Assembly: GCA_002897115.2 (NCBI GenBank)
Contig: BCIH01000005.1
Coordinates: 1,489,377 to 1,553,376 of the forward strand
Source of the DNA: Prototheca cutis
Taxonomy: Eukaryota; Chlorophyta; Trebouxiophyceae; Chlorellales; Chlorellaceae
DNA length: 64,000 nt
Direction: 5' to 3'
The position numbers and the translations under genes were made by a program. The notes under the pieces were generated by a model. The model saw nothing but the letters and a program-made list of their open reading frames with translations. It ran no database searches and had not been told where the DNA came from. Positions 24,899 to 38,005 of this stretch are shown in pieces (the stretch's first letter is position 1; each line of letters begins with the position of its first letter).

Positions 24899-25201
24899 GA
24901 CAACGGAAATATGCGAGTCCAATAAACGAATCAATTTCCTGTTAATCAGAACGCCATTCGCTGAGCGAGGGAAACGGATTGCGCTGCTGATTGCCGACTG
25001 GCGATGGCCAGGTGGTGGTGGGTCTGGGTGAGCAGGCCATTGGGGGGGGGGGAGAAGGGGGGGGGGGGCGCGCGCGATTTGACCTGGTCCAACAGTGGGC
25101 GCTCTCGCCTGCGTGCTGGAGCCCCGCAAAGCCAGCCGCACCAGCCGGCTCCTGCCTCTTTTGTCTAGGGGTGGCGGTGGACTGTTCACCCGTGTTTCAA
25201 C
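24899..25201. promoter_or_regulatory. Divergent promoter, bL35m (-) / eS8 (+)
   Basis: Only 303 bp separate the two start codons, so the promoters must overlap or lie side by side. The region contains a G-rich strand run (about 25039-25068) and no coding block. A shared promoter for a mitochondrial and a cytosolic ribosomal protein would allow coordinated expression; this is inference. Confidence 0.6.
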
Positions 25202-26407
<1,206 letters not shown>

Positions 26408-26814
26408 GCCCACTACCATGCCACGCGGCGGGGGAGTCCCCAACATGTAACGCACACCACAGGCAACAATGTTGAGGGTGGTTGGGCAGGCGGGTCCCAT
26501 CACGTGGAATGTCTGTCATGTTTGCGATAAAGAGCATGGCTTGGTGGTATTGTTGATACTGGCGATTAAACCAGGGAGCAGGCGTTCGTTCCAAAGCCTG
26601 CCCGTGATTGCGTTCAGCGGGGGCCAGCCGCGGAAACTGTGCACCAAGGTTTCGCACTTTCTTCACGCGGTTCCACGGACTCGGAGCCCTTGTGCGAAAA
26701 GATCACATCAAGGAATCGGGGAAAACCTGCACAAAGGCAGCGACCACGGCTCCATACCGCATACCCGTCCCGTGAGAACTCATTTGAACAGAGTGGTCGG
26801 TCACGAGAGGAAGA
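26408..26814. other. Intergenic, eS8 3' side / ATG8 promoter
   Basis: Tandem spacer between two plus-strand genes. No coding block or clear element is seen. Confidence 0.5.
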
Positions 26815-27777
<963 letters not shown>

Positions 27778-30126
27778 GGATTCCCGGCCAGGCCAGCCAC
27801 TCCATTCTCCATTCCCCGCTGGGCTGCACCGCGCCGCCCGCGTGTAGAAATTCGAGGGGCCAGGTTGGCACCCCCTGCGTTGCCAGGGCCCTTCACTGTA
27901 CCCGCGTCACTCTCCATCGTGCGCCCGGAGGGCTCGCTGGCCCTGTGTGTTTCTCTTCCCCCTTCCCATGCCACGCCACTGCGACTGTACCATGACACCC
28001 CGCCCAAGGCTGCTGCGCGCCGGGCACATGTAACTGCGAGCATACTGAAGTGTACAGGGCGAAAAGGGGCCGCGCGACGTGGTAGAATGAACCATGGGTA
28101 TGTAGAGCGATGCGGCAGGTACCATGCGGACCACGCAATGCGGCGGCAGACCCACGGTGGGGTGCGTCGCATGTCGACAACATTGATGATTCAAGGGCGG
28201 TGTACTTGTGGGGATCCTCAGAAATTCATTAAAAAAAATTCGGAAGAACAACTGAAAGGTCCATTTTTGCTATTGATGCAATTTATCTGCCTGAGGTGTG
28301 TGTGTGTGTGTTGGGGGGGGGGGGGGGGGGCACGCAGCGAAACAGAGCACCTCGGCCCTAGAATCGCCGCCGCCGCCGGCGGCAAGCCGGGTCAGTTGAG
28401 CGAGCGTCAACGCCGTAAAAAATAAACATCTCCACGTGATAATAAAGTATTTATAAGTAGTGCATCCTATCATGCCAAGTGCCATGCCATGCACATTCGT
28501 TCAAACATTTCATAGAGGGGTTCTTGAGGAGGGAGAGGAGAGGTCCGTCCTGATAGCGATGAGATGAGCATAGCGGTCTTGATCGCGATGAGGAGAGGGG
28601 GCGTCCCCTTAGCAAGGAAATGGGAAAAGAGCCTTTGCAGCGAGGTGAAGAACTCTCATGGCTAGGGAAAAGATGCAAGCAACTCCTGCCGAGTGACTCG
28701 GACCCGGGGAACGCCGGCGGGTTCACGCAGCAGCGGGGCCCACCGGGCCCAACGTCGCCGCGGCGAGAGGCGTGCAACGGGTGAAATGCAACGTGCCGCG
28801 CGGGTGGGCCCGGTGCACGGCCCCGCGCTGCAAAGCGCCGAAATACTAAAGGCAGAACATGCGTGGCGTCAGAGGAGGGGTGCGTGAAAACAGGCCTGAC
28901 CAGCCGACCTCACAAGCAAACACGTGTGGTCTTGCAGCAGGGGGGTTGTACGGCACAGTGGCGCAGCACACATCGCGGCGGTCCTGCTGCGGGCGAGGGG
29001 TCGCGGCACATGGGATCAAAGGGAGGAGGCACAGACTCATAAACATGGCACGTGTGCCTGGGTTTAGTATGCCCAACATTGGGGGAGATGGGGGGCGATG
29101 GTACGTGTGGAGGGAGGGGGCACAGGGGCTGGCAAGTGCAAGTGTTGATCAAAGTTCACAAGAGGTAAGTGATGCAAAGCTCCCCCCGGGCACGGAGCAA
29201 ACGTTAGGAGAGACGCCAGACCAGCAGGGCATTCGATGCGCATGTGACGAGAACAGCTTCGGGACCAAGACAGACGGATCGCGGTAGGGCCTGGGGAACG
29301 TTCTGGCTAGCGGCGCACGACATCAGAGCCTGGGGGGTGCCGGCCATGCAGCACCACACTCCCAGGAACGGGGATACCGGCCACGCAGCACGCCAGTTGA
29401 GGGGGCAGGTGCCCCAGGGTGGGCTAGGAGATGGCAATCGAGTGCCGGCGTTGGCGAGAAATCTGCCCACAGTCGCAAGGTGCAGTGGGTAAATAAAGCA
29501 GGGCCTGGAGGGCGGGCGAACCAAGCTCCTGTGGCGGCAATCACCCATCGAAAACGGCGGCGGCGGCGCCGCAACGGAAATGTGCCAAACGCCAACCGCG
29601 GCGCCACGCAACTTCCGTGGCACCAAAACAGAGGGCATCAAATCGGGTTTCCCCTCCTCATACATAGGAGGTGCGCCATGGCAACAGGAGCAAAACAAGG
29701 CGACAGCATGATGCCGAAACAAAGGCACAGAAAAATCTGACTACGCATGCCATGAGCAGCGTATCATTGCCCGGGGCGCACAGCGTGCGACGGCTACGCC
29801 AGCACGCGAGCCAGACCCGCGGAGGAGCGTGTTAGGGGGTGGACTCGCAAGGGCACTGACAGCGGTATCTCTTCTTGGCAGGGTGAATCATGTGGTCTTG
29901 GTATCAGCTGAGGGATGATCGGTGCAAAAGGTGGGTGTATTCTTTTTTGTTTTTCTTTTCGTGGGTGGAAACGGGGTCGGCGCATTCGACGCCGTGTGTG
30001 TGTGTGTGNGTGTGTGTGTGNGNGNGNGGGGGGGGNGGGGNGGGGNGGGGGGGGGATGGCGCCTAGGCACCAGAAGGGTGGGCGTTTCGGGGGATCCCTC
30101 CCAACCTGTCCCCTCTCAACCCCAGC
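27778..30126. other. Gene-poor block between ATG8 and the KH gene
   Basis: 2.35 kb between convergent genes with no recognisable protein. It holds a (GT)n-poly-G run (28298-28331), an unusually GC-rich stretch (28685-28845) with several short inverted repeats, and a pair of similar segments near 28545 and 28575 (TGATAGCGATGAG / TGATCGCGATGAG). Another GT/G run with several Ns is at 29996-30055. Long 3' UTRs or an unannotated noncoding RNA could explain it. Open frames such as 29204-29728 on the minus strand have no family signature. Confidence 0.5.
29996..30055. repeat. (GT)n followed by G-run with Ns
   Basis: A GT tract passes into a G-rich run with several uncalled bases, just downstream of the KH-gene stop codon. 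The base count is unreliable. Confidence 0.8.
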
Positions 30127-31978
30127 TCAAAAATACAGGCCCGCACCCGACCACAGATCGGCCGTGCCGTCCAGGGACGCCGGCAGCGCCGCCGGCGGGC
30201 TGACCAGGGTTGCAGAGTTCCCCATCAGTGGGCTCCCACACGCACCCGGCACCGGGCCAAGCTCGGTGCTGTTGCCGCTGCCAAAGCGCGACAGATCCAG
30301 CGTGCGCGGGGGCACGGGAACTGCATTCAGCGAGGGCGTCCCGCTGAACGCTTGCAGCTGCGACAGCAAGTCCAGCGTCATGGGAACAGACGCGGCCGCA
30401 CCGTGGAGACCCAGGCCCAGCGGCGCGCCACCGCCGTTCTGGAGCTGCAAGGCGGCCAACGCCCGCTGCAGCACCGCCGCGCCGTCGTGGCCGGGAGCCA
30501 CACCAAGCGTGCCGTCGTGACCGGGACCGACACCAAATGCACCGCCGTTCAGGGCCGCCAGCGCCGCTGGGGGGTTCGGGGCCAGCAGCGAGCTCAGGGC
30601 CGCCAGCTGCTGCTGCTGGTGCCGGAGCAGCGCGACGGCCACGGCACCGTCGTCGGCCACCTGCAGCGCCGCCACCGCCGCAGTCAACGTCATCGGCGAG
30701 TCGCAGGGCGGCGCCGCGGGAAACTGGCGCTGCGCGCCCCCGGCAAACGGGCCAAAGGCATGTGACGGACCGTGGGTGTTCGGCACGTGGGCATGCGCCA
30801 AGCCGCCGCCGTTACCATTACCGCCATTGTTACCGCCACCGCGACGGTCGCGGCCACGGCGGCCCGAGGTGCCCTTGAGCATGGCTGCCTGAGGTACCTG
30901 TGCGCGAGGCGGCGGCTGGTAGCAAAAGTCCACGCCCTGGATGCACTGAATGCGAGGCACGCTCTGGCCCGCGTACGCACCCTCGCACAGCTCCTTGTAG
31001 CGCTCCACGGCATCGCACAGGATGGTCGCCGCCAGAGCGACGCCCCCGGGGAGGCCCTCCACGCGGAACGTGCGTGTGGGACGCGGACACACATCGTCGC
31101 CGGGCAGCGTCCAGGAACGCACCTCGGCACCAGTCACGCGGCACACGTCGCGGATGGACGCACCCGCGGGGCCGATCACAAACCCGGCGGCCAGCAGCGT
31201 GATGCGCAGCTGAAGACCCCTGCAAGTGCGTGGGCCGGTCGGGTCAAGCGTGACGTGTTAGAAGTGCATGCATGGCACAACGTGCAGCTGCATTTATTCA
31301 TCAATGCACACGTCCCCCCATGTCTTGGGGTCCTGGGCAAGCATGGGTTCGTGGCAGCCAGTGCGAAGCTGGCCCACCACGGGAACGAGACACCCGTCCT
31401 GCCCTGCACGCAAACAGGTCATCACCCCAAATTTCACGCATACCCTGTGCTCGAAGGTTCTACGCCAACCACGCCCTGCTCCATGTCCTCGGCGGCCAGG
31501 GTTTGAGGCTTGGGCCCTGCAGTGGCTCCAATGGATGCGCTTGTCAGTACGGCTTCGGCCACCAAAACCCCCGCTCTCCCTGGCAGTACCAAGCCAACCT
31601 CAAACCCCAGGGGCCCCCTGGAGTAGAATGGTTTCAGCACATCCTACTCTGACATGCGGCGGCAAAACCGCCGTCATGGAGCCCAGTGCGGAGAGCAACT
31701 GTCCCGCTCATTGGCAGGGGAATCTCCGGTGAAACAATGACACATTGGTTCCGGACGTACCATTAGGCTGCGTCCACTGTCCGCCCTCGCTCGAGGTGAA
31801 GCTGTCGCCTCGAGAGTCGGAGTTGTTAACGCTGCTGGGCGATCCACAAACAGGCTTGGCACCAGGTGCCGGCATGGCGTCGGCGGGCGTGCCGGGCTTC
31901 AGCCCCGAAGGCCCGTCAGATTCGCTCGCCAGAGTGTGCTGGCCCATGTCGCTGGATAATGCCCCAGTCCTGCCAAGC
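30127..31978 (-). CDS. KH-domain RNA-binding protein
   Basis: Single-stranded RNA-binding protein. The exons inferred are about 31978 (or ATG 31947) to 31761, 31516-31444 and 31219-30127, giving 450 residues from ATG 31947. The KH core reads LQLRITLLAAGFVIGPAGASIRDV when cut at its GxxG loop (GPAG), followed by a diverged second half (FRVEGLPGGVALAATILCDAVERYKEL). After the KH domain comes an Arg/Gly-rich patch (GRRGRDRRGGGNNGG), like an RGG box. A long Ala/Gly/Leu/Gln-rich low-complexity C terminus follows. The small middle exon was placed because it alone keeps phase on both sides. Further 5' exons are possible. The target RNA is unknown. Confidence 0.7.
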
Positions 31979-33486
31979 CTGGAAAAGGTGTAGAAGCAAA
32001 TTGTTATGCACGCTCCGAAATGACGCTGGCATCTTCGTACTGCCGGGATCGGGTCGAACGGAAATCGAAACAGCCCGGCACCTACCGCGCAAGGTCCCCG
32101 GCATTCGCTCCAGTACAGAATTCCGAAGATCGCGCGAGGAGATTGCACATTTCGATGGCTGCACCAGCAATTATTTCAAGTGCGGTGATCGGAACAGGAA
32201 TGGGGCCAGTCCCGGTCAGTTTCCGCTACAACGGTTACATGCCCGGTGTTACGTGATACGCCAGGCTGTACAGGTTTTTTCCCAACGCGACCACCGCGGC
32301 GACCCCACAAAGACACCATTCGTTCAAAGAAGGTCTACCATTACCGTACATGTGCTCGTGGGGGGCCTACGGTGTACGCTCCTCTGCGCGAGCGCCGCTG
32401 GCGAGGCTCGCTGCAGGACACCAGCGGGAAGATTTAGGTCGTTCTCCTCAACATGAAAGAGCCCAACAAGTGATAAAATATCTCAGTCCAAACGTTTGTG
32501 CCAAGCGGGGGTTTGGGGGCGATTGATGAGCCATCCGGCTGGCGCGAGACGGCTTTCTTTGCCGGGCCCATCGGCCAATGGGGTCCTGCACGTGCTGCGC
32601 GGACGATGGGGGGCAAGCCCTGGCCACAGATTCTCGGAGGTGCCATTGTACGAAGAGGGCAACACGACGAACACAGAGGCGTCTCCCGTGGCGTCACCAG
32701 GTACCAAAATTATGCAATCGACAGTTCCGATGTTCCTTTAGGGCTTGAAAGGTGTTTGTTGTCTTGATAAAAACAATTGTTCGCAACGGGAGGGGATTTT
32801 GAACTGTGGCCAAAACATGCCCTGGAGTGGGGACTGCACGCCGTGTCAGCCAGTACACTTCCTCCGGTCATCATGCATTTTTTTGTGGTATTACGTTGTA
32901 AACCGTTGAGTCTTTGCTCGTCTCATCATAGTATCGCTGTATTGCGTGGGCCCAAATGAGCCGGGTCCGCCTTGCAAAGGTCTCAGGCCTCACTACCGCG
33001 TCCCATGCTGCGCCGAACAATCTGCGAGCAGAGCCTGTCCTCAGACTGCAATATTGGTTTGTGAGCATTGATCACACACGTGTGTGATTGAATTTTAGCT
33101 GTTGCTGACGCAATGGTTGGGCGGTCGCGTTCTTGCGACCCCGAGCTCGTGGTGTTGAGCAGGTGTCTGACCAGTTCTTTCAAAATCGCAGGCCCAACGG
33201 CAGGGCGAGGGAATGAAATGCCGGGAAATCGCCAATGATGATCTGACATGCGCCGCCGTGCATTGTATGCCGAGGCTTCTGGGTTGCCATGAAGGCATGG
33301 CCCGCGCCGCTGTGGGTAGCCTCTGTTGGTTTGACATGGCGCACGGGAGAGGGCAACAAAACGAGCGGACATGCAATGGCCCGCCCACGGAACGGAAGCT
33401 GTCCAAGTGAGCAAAACGGCCCACGTGCGTCGTGACACGGTTCCATTATGGCCAAATGAATATAAGAATGTTGTGAGATTCGCGGC
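31979..33486. promoter_or_regulatory. Divergent region, KH gene (-) / RlmN (+)
   Basis: About 1.5 kb with no supported gene. Open frames such as 31866-32456 (+) lack any family signature. It should hold both promoters and possibly 5' exons of the KH gene. It includes a perfect palindrome at 33072-33089. Confidence 0.45.
33072..33089. promoter_or_regulatory. 18-bp perfect palindrome with central CACGTG
   Basis: ATCACACACGTGTGTGAT reads the same on both strands and is centred on a G-box (CACGTG), about 400 bp upstream of RlmN. It could be a bZIP/bHLH site; function is inferred only. Confidence 0.5.
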
Positions 33487-34992
33487 ATGGCTCGCAAGCG
33501 GGTGCTGAGTCCGCAGTCGGTGTGGGACGAGCCACGCCTGCGGGAGGCCTTTGAGGCGCATGGCATCAAGGCGCGCCATATTCCCGTGCTGTACAGGTGC
33601 GCCCACAGGATGAAGATGTGGTCTGGTTCGTTTGGCACTTTCAGGGGCCTGATTGCCTCGCGGCCTCCGGCGCTCTCGCCTGCGTTCTTTCGGGAGTCCG
33701 CAGTCGCCCGGTTTTTCCCACACAGCCAGCGCACGCTCCTCGATGCGTGCGCGCGCAGGTACCTGCTGAGACACCCTGATGCCGGGTGGGACGCCGTGCC
33801 CGACCTCCCTCGTGCCGCGGTGCAGCTGCTGGAAGCGCAGTTCACACGCAGCAGCTCCCGCCTGGCGGGCGCGCAGGCCTCGGCCGGCGGCGACGTGGTC
33901 AAGCTGCTGGTGCGCCTGCAGGACGGGCTGGCCGTGGAGGCAGTGATCATGCTGTACGACACGCGCGCGCAGGACGAGCTGGACCCCGCGCCCCGCGGCG
34001 GCGAACGCGCCACGCTGTGCGTGTCGAGCGAGGTGGGCTGCGCCATGGCCTGCACCTTTTGCGCGACGGGGACGATGGGCCTCACCGCAGACCTCACCGC
34101 AGGCGAGATCGTCGAGCAACTCGTGCACGCCGTCGGCATCAGGCCCATCCGCAACATCGTCTTCATGGTCCGTGTCTGCTGTCGTGGCATAGATGGGGGC
34201 TGTGGGGTGTGCCCCTCAAAAAGAGTCCCCACCTAGCCCCAGTACACCCAGCTGAACTGCTCCCTGTCAGCCCATCAACCCTGTCNCCCCCCCCCCCTTT
34301 CAAAAAAAACCAAACAAACAAACAAAATGCAGGGCATGGGCGAGCCGTTGAACAATTATGAGGCGGTGCGTGCTGCCATCTGTACCATGGTGGATCCCAC
34401 AAGCTTTGCGCTGAGGCGGTCCTGCGTCACACTGTCGACGGTGGGCGTGGTGCCGCGGCTGCGCCAGCTGGCAGGCGACCTGCCCGGCGTGAGCCTGGCC
34501 CTGTCGCTGCACGCGCCCAGCCAGGAGCTGCGCAAGAAAATCGTGCCCAGCGCACGGGCGTACCCGCTGCCCCGCATCATGGCCGCGGTCGATGAGTACC
34601 AGGCGGCCAGCGGGCGCCGCGTGTTTGTCGAGTACGTGCTGCTGGGCGGCTGGAATGCGGACGAGGAACAGGCCCACGAGCTGGGGCGTCTGCTCCAGGG
34701 TCGGGACGTCGTGGTCAACCTCATCCCCTGGAACCCCATCCTCAGCCCGGCCATGGACTTTGCTGCGCCGAGCGCAGGGGCGGCTGAACGCTTCCGAGAC
34801 ATCCTCCGTCGACACTACGCCCTGCCGACCACCATCAGGCAAGAAAAGGGGCAAGACGTTGCAGGAGCGTGCGGCCAGCTTGTCCTCCAACAAGGCGGCA
34901 AAGGCTGCAGCGTGGGAGGGGGCGAGACGGCAACGCAGCCAGACCTGGAAGATCTGTTGATTGATGTGGGTGCGCGAAAGCCCACCCGATGA
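33487..34992 (+). CDS. rlmN: RlmN-family radical SAM rRNA/tRNA methyltransferase
   Basis: It forms 2-methyladenosine in large-subunit rRNA (and in some tRNAs) of bacterial-type ribosomes. Three exons, 33487-33596, 33759-34167 and 34333-34992, give 392 residues. The radical SAM cluster is [11 protein letters not shown] (CxxxCxxC). It is followed by [14 protein letters not shown] across the second junction, [40 protein letters not shown] and NLIPWNP. The C-terminal Cys that carries the methyl intermediate fits the GACGQL motif. Intron 1 (33597-33758) is 162 nt, in frame and free of stops, so its retention would add 54 residues. I prefer splicing because [21 protein letters not shown] restores the family N-terminal domain. 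No clear transit peptide is present, although an organellar role is expected. Confidence 0.92.
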
Positions 34993-35585
34993 CATCAACG
35001 ACTGTGTTTTTTGGGTGGGTGGGTGCGTGAAGTGCAGCAGTCCTTTGCCCGTCCCCGGTTCCCGCCTCGACCCAAAATGGTGGCACATTCCCCAGCAGCG
35101 GTGTCATGTGCCATGGAAAGGCACCCTTGCAACCCCTGCTTGTTTGTTTCACCCCGTGTCACTCTTGGTCGATGGGGCTGGCTGCGCTGTGTTGACCTCC
35201 AACATAATAAAACCAACGCAAATGGCCCTTGTCAACACTCTCTGCCCCATGCCATGCCCTTGTTGCTGACAACATTATCGCCCTATGGACAGACCTGTGA
35301 ACATGCACATCTGCAGGCACAAGGGACCGGCAGAGCCCAACTCTCAATCACCACTCCTGCGCCGCCAGTGGGTTGGCAGCCCGACAGCAACGCCGATGGC
35401 AACTTGCCAAAAAAAGCCCGACTACCTGCCTCAGTGGGCAAACTTCTCTTCGTACTACTCAGCCGCATTTTTGATGGGGTATTTTGGCCTCAGTGCATAG
35501 GCACCGTGGCGTAGCTGTGATCCGTAGGAGGCAGAGCTCCCCAGGCGACGGCACTGCGCGACACCCCATACCATTAACAGAGCGC
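34993..35585. other. Intergenic, RlmN 3' side / RRP43 promoter
   Basis: Tandem spacer between two plus-strand genes. No coding block is recognised. Confidence 0.5.
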
Positions 35586-36726
35586 ATGGCGGAGGAGGTG
35601 GAGGGCGAGGCCTTTGCCCGCCTGTATCCCCGAGAATACTATGCTAAATTCATAGCCCAGGACCTACGGCCTGATGGGCGCCTGCTGCACCAGGAACGGC
35701 CCCTGAGCATCACCACGGGGGCCGTGGGCACTGCGGATTCCTCCGCCCTGGTCAGAATAGGCAAGACCTCCGCCCTGGCGGGTGTCAAGCTGGAAGTTGC
35801 TCAACCAGATGATGAGAGGCCAGGGGAGGGCGTCCTCTGTGTCCAGGTGGGTGCACGTTCATGATAGTTGTGTACGGTGGGACGGGGCCGTTGTCTGGGC
35901 ACCGCTGGGCGATGGGTCCCCCTCAACCCCCCCGCAAAACACACACAAATCCATGTCCCAGGTGGAGATGCCGCCGCTGTGCTCGGCGGCTTCCCGGCCA
36001 GGCAGGCCTAGCCCTGAGGCGGCGCGGCTGACGGAGCGCCTGACAGACCTGCTGGACGACCCGGAACTTGTGGACCCGCGACAGCTGTCCATCTCTGGGG
36101 ACAAGGCCATCTGGGTGATCTATTGCGACGTCTATGTTCTGGACGCAGACGGGTCGGCCGCCGACGCCGTCACGCTCGCCGCGCTGACTGCGCTGCACAC
36201 GCTTCGCCTTCCCGCCGCGGCCGTGAGCCCCGAGGGCAACGTCGTGCGGGAGGGTGGAAGCGCAGAGGGCACGGCCCTGGCTCTGGGCCCCCTGCCTGTG
36301 CCCCTTTCATGTGGCGTCTTTGATGGTAAGCTTGTCGTCGACCCAACGGCAGCCGAGGAAGCGCTCATGGACGGCATGCTTCATTGCCTGCTGGATCCCT
36401 CGGGCAACCTCAGAGGTCCGCGAAAGGCGTTGGGCAGGGGAAATTTGTTTTCTGTTGAGAAGAAAACTTGGCACCACGACCATGTTTACTTGGGAGACCC
36501 AGTGGGCCTTGTGATCCCCCCTCCATATCGCTGGGTGCAGTGCATGCATTACATCCGCAGTTTTAAAGACAGTCAACGGCACAAAAAAAACACACGCGAC
36601 ACGGCTGCAGGGCTGAACAAGCTTGGTGGAGCGGGACGGAATCACGAGAAGCTCATACAACAGGCAGTCCAGGCAGGCCAGACCCGGCTCCAACGAGTCG
36701 GTGCCCAGCTCGCTGCCGCCAGCTGA
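35586..36726 (+). CDS. RRP43: Exosome core subunit RRP43 (EXOSC8-like)
   Basis: RNase PH-fold subunit of the ring of the RNA exosome (3'-5' RNA decay and rRNA processing); catalytically inert in eukaryotes. Exons 35586-35846, 35962-36415 and 36611-36726 encode 276 residues, the same length as human EXO8-type proteins. Visible blocks are FAQ-like YAKFIAQDLRPDGR, VGTADSSALVRIGKTSALAGVK, then VEMPPLCS (the EXOSC8 hallmark). After these come IWVIYCDVYVLDADGS, LAALTALHTLRLP and VFDGKLVVDPTAAEE. The last exon gives the C-terminal helix (GGAGRNHEKLIQQAVQAG). ATG 35586 starts the conserved N terminus; an in-frame upstream ATG exists at 35484 but adds unconserved sequence. Confidence 0.92.
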
Positions 36727-36952
36727 AGTTTTGCGGCGTGTCCTGCTACTGGCCCATGTCCTGGTGCCCCGGAGGAAAACACCTGTAACATGAGACGACG
36801 GTTGGTCGTCGACGGTGCATACCTACAGGCCCCGCTTGTGCGCGGGCACAAGCACTCCCGCAGCCATACTGCCCGGTTCTTTCACAGTACACAATAATCC
36901 CCCAGTGCACCACGCCCTCACTCACCTTGACTGACCGGCGTGGTAACCACAT

Positions 36953-38005
36953 TCAGGGCTGGGGCGTGACCACGGTCTCGGGCTGCTCCAGGGCGGGCGC
37001 AGGGCCCGAGGCCGAGGGCGTGCGCACCAGGTTCTTGAGCGAGGTGCCCAGGCGCTTGAACCCGGCACCCACAGCGTCGGTGGCTGCGACGACACGCTCG
37101 TTCTCCAGAACCTTGGTCGTGGCGTCCGCGACGGTGGACCCGGCCTTTGAAAAGGCGGCGGCCGTTCCCCGGCCGACGGCGCTCTCCCGCACGGCGTCGG
37201 CCGCACGACCGGCCTTCTCGCTGATCTTCAGCTTGGCATCCAGGTCGTGCACGGCCTTGCCCGCAGAGTCGGCCACCTCACGCGCGCCGGCGGCCACCGC
37301 CTCGGTGCCCCGTGCCCGCGACACGTCGCCCAGCCCGATGGCAAACTCCTCCTGCACCTCTTGCACGCTGTGAGTCACGTCCACAGACACCGCGCTCTCC
37401 AGCCAGGCCAGCAGCGCCTCGGGGTCAGAAGTGTCCCATAGGCTCGTCGACACCGCGCCGGACGTGGGAACCAGCTGCAGCGGGATGGAAGTGATGAACT
37501 GATTGTGCGGTGGTGACAGTTGGTGCTACACGGGGTTCCCCTCCTGAGTTGTGCCATTTTTGCAACGGGTTGAACGGCGAAAGTGCAAGATGCAGAAGGT
37601 GCACACTGGATCGTCGACATCATGGTCTAGACTAGCTCAGGTGTCCAAGGGAGCTGCCCAGGACGGACTGCCACCTCCCCTGCCCCGTGCCAGCACGAAG
37701 GTGTCGACCACCGCCACATGCAGGCCGCTCTGCGCTCCCGCATGCCCACGCTCTACAGCCCATGCACAGATACATGGCATGCCGCGTCCATCCACAGCCC
37801 CACCATGACCTAGGACCACGGCAACTAGAGAGCCGGGCGCCGGCCGTGCTGGCCAGGCGATCTGGGCACCCTCCCCGCCCCATACCTGGCGGCACTTGTG
37901 CTCAGGCGGCGTCTTCTTGTTGGTGACCAGGTCATGGAGAAGGATGGTCGAGAAGGAGACCTTGGAGGTCACCTCCACCGTGTGCACGGCAAGGACCAGC
38001 ACCAT
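36953..38005 (-). CDS. Unidentified helical protein (BPA1-like tail)
   Basis: I do not firmly recognise this gene. Two exons, 38005-37886 and 37498-36953, give 221 residues with phase 0 at the junction. The N terminus is a possible beta-rich domain (LAVHTVEVTSKVSFSTILLH). Then comes a Trp-containing linker (LWDTSDPEALLAWLESAV) and about 120 residues of Ala/Val/Gly-rich amphipathic helix (ATTKVLENERVVAATDAVGA). The helical part recalls the C-terminal tails of plant RRM proteins of the BPA1 (ACD11-binding partner) type and LEA-like coiled proteins, but no RRM is visible. No membrane segment is seen. Codon use and phase support a real gene; the function is open. Confidence 0.6.

Noticed and set aside
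29204..29728. 174-codon minus-strand open frame in the gene-poor block
   Set aside because: No family signature, and no supporting splice partners. It may just be part of a 3' UTR.
31866..32456. 196-codon plus-strand open frame upstream of the KH gene
   Set aside because: No recognisable domain, and it overlaps the 5' exon of the KH gene on the other strand. GC-rich DNA yields many such frames.
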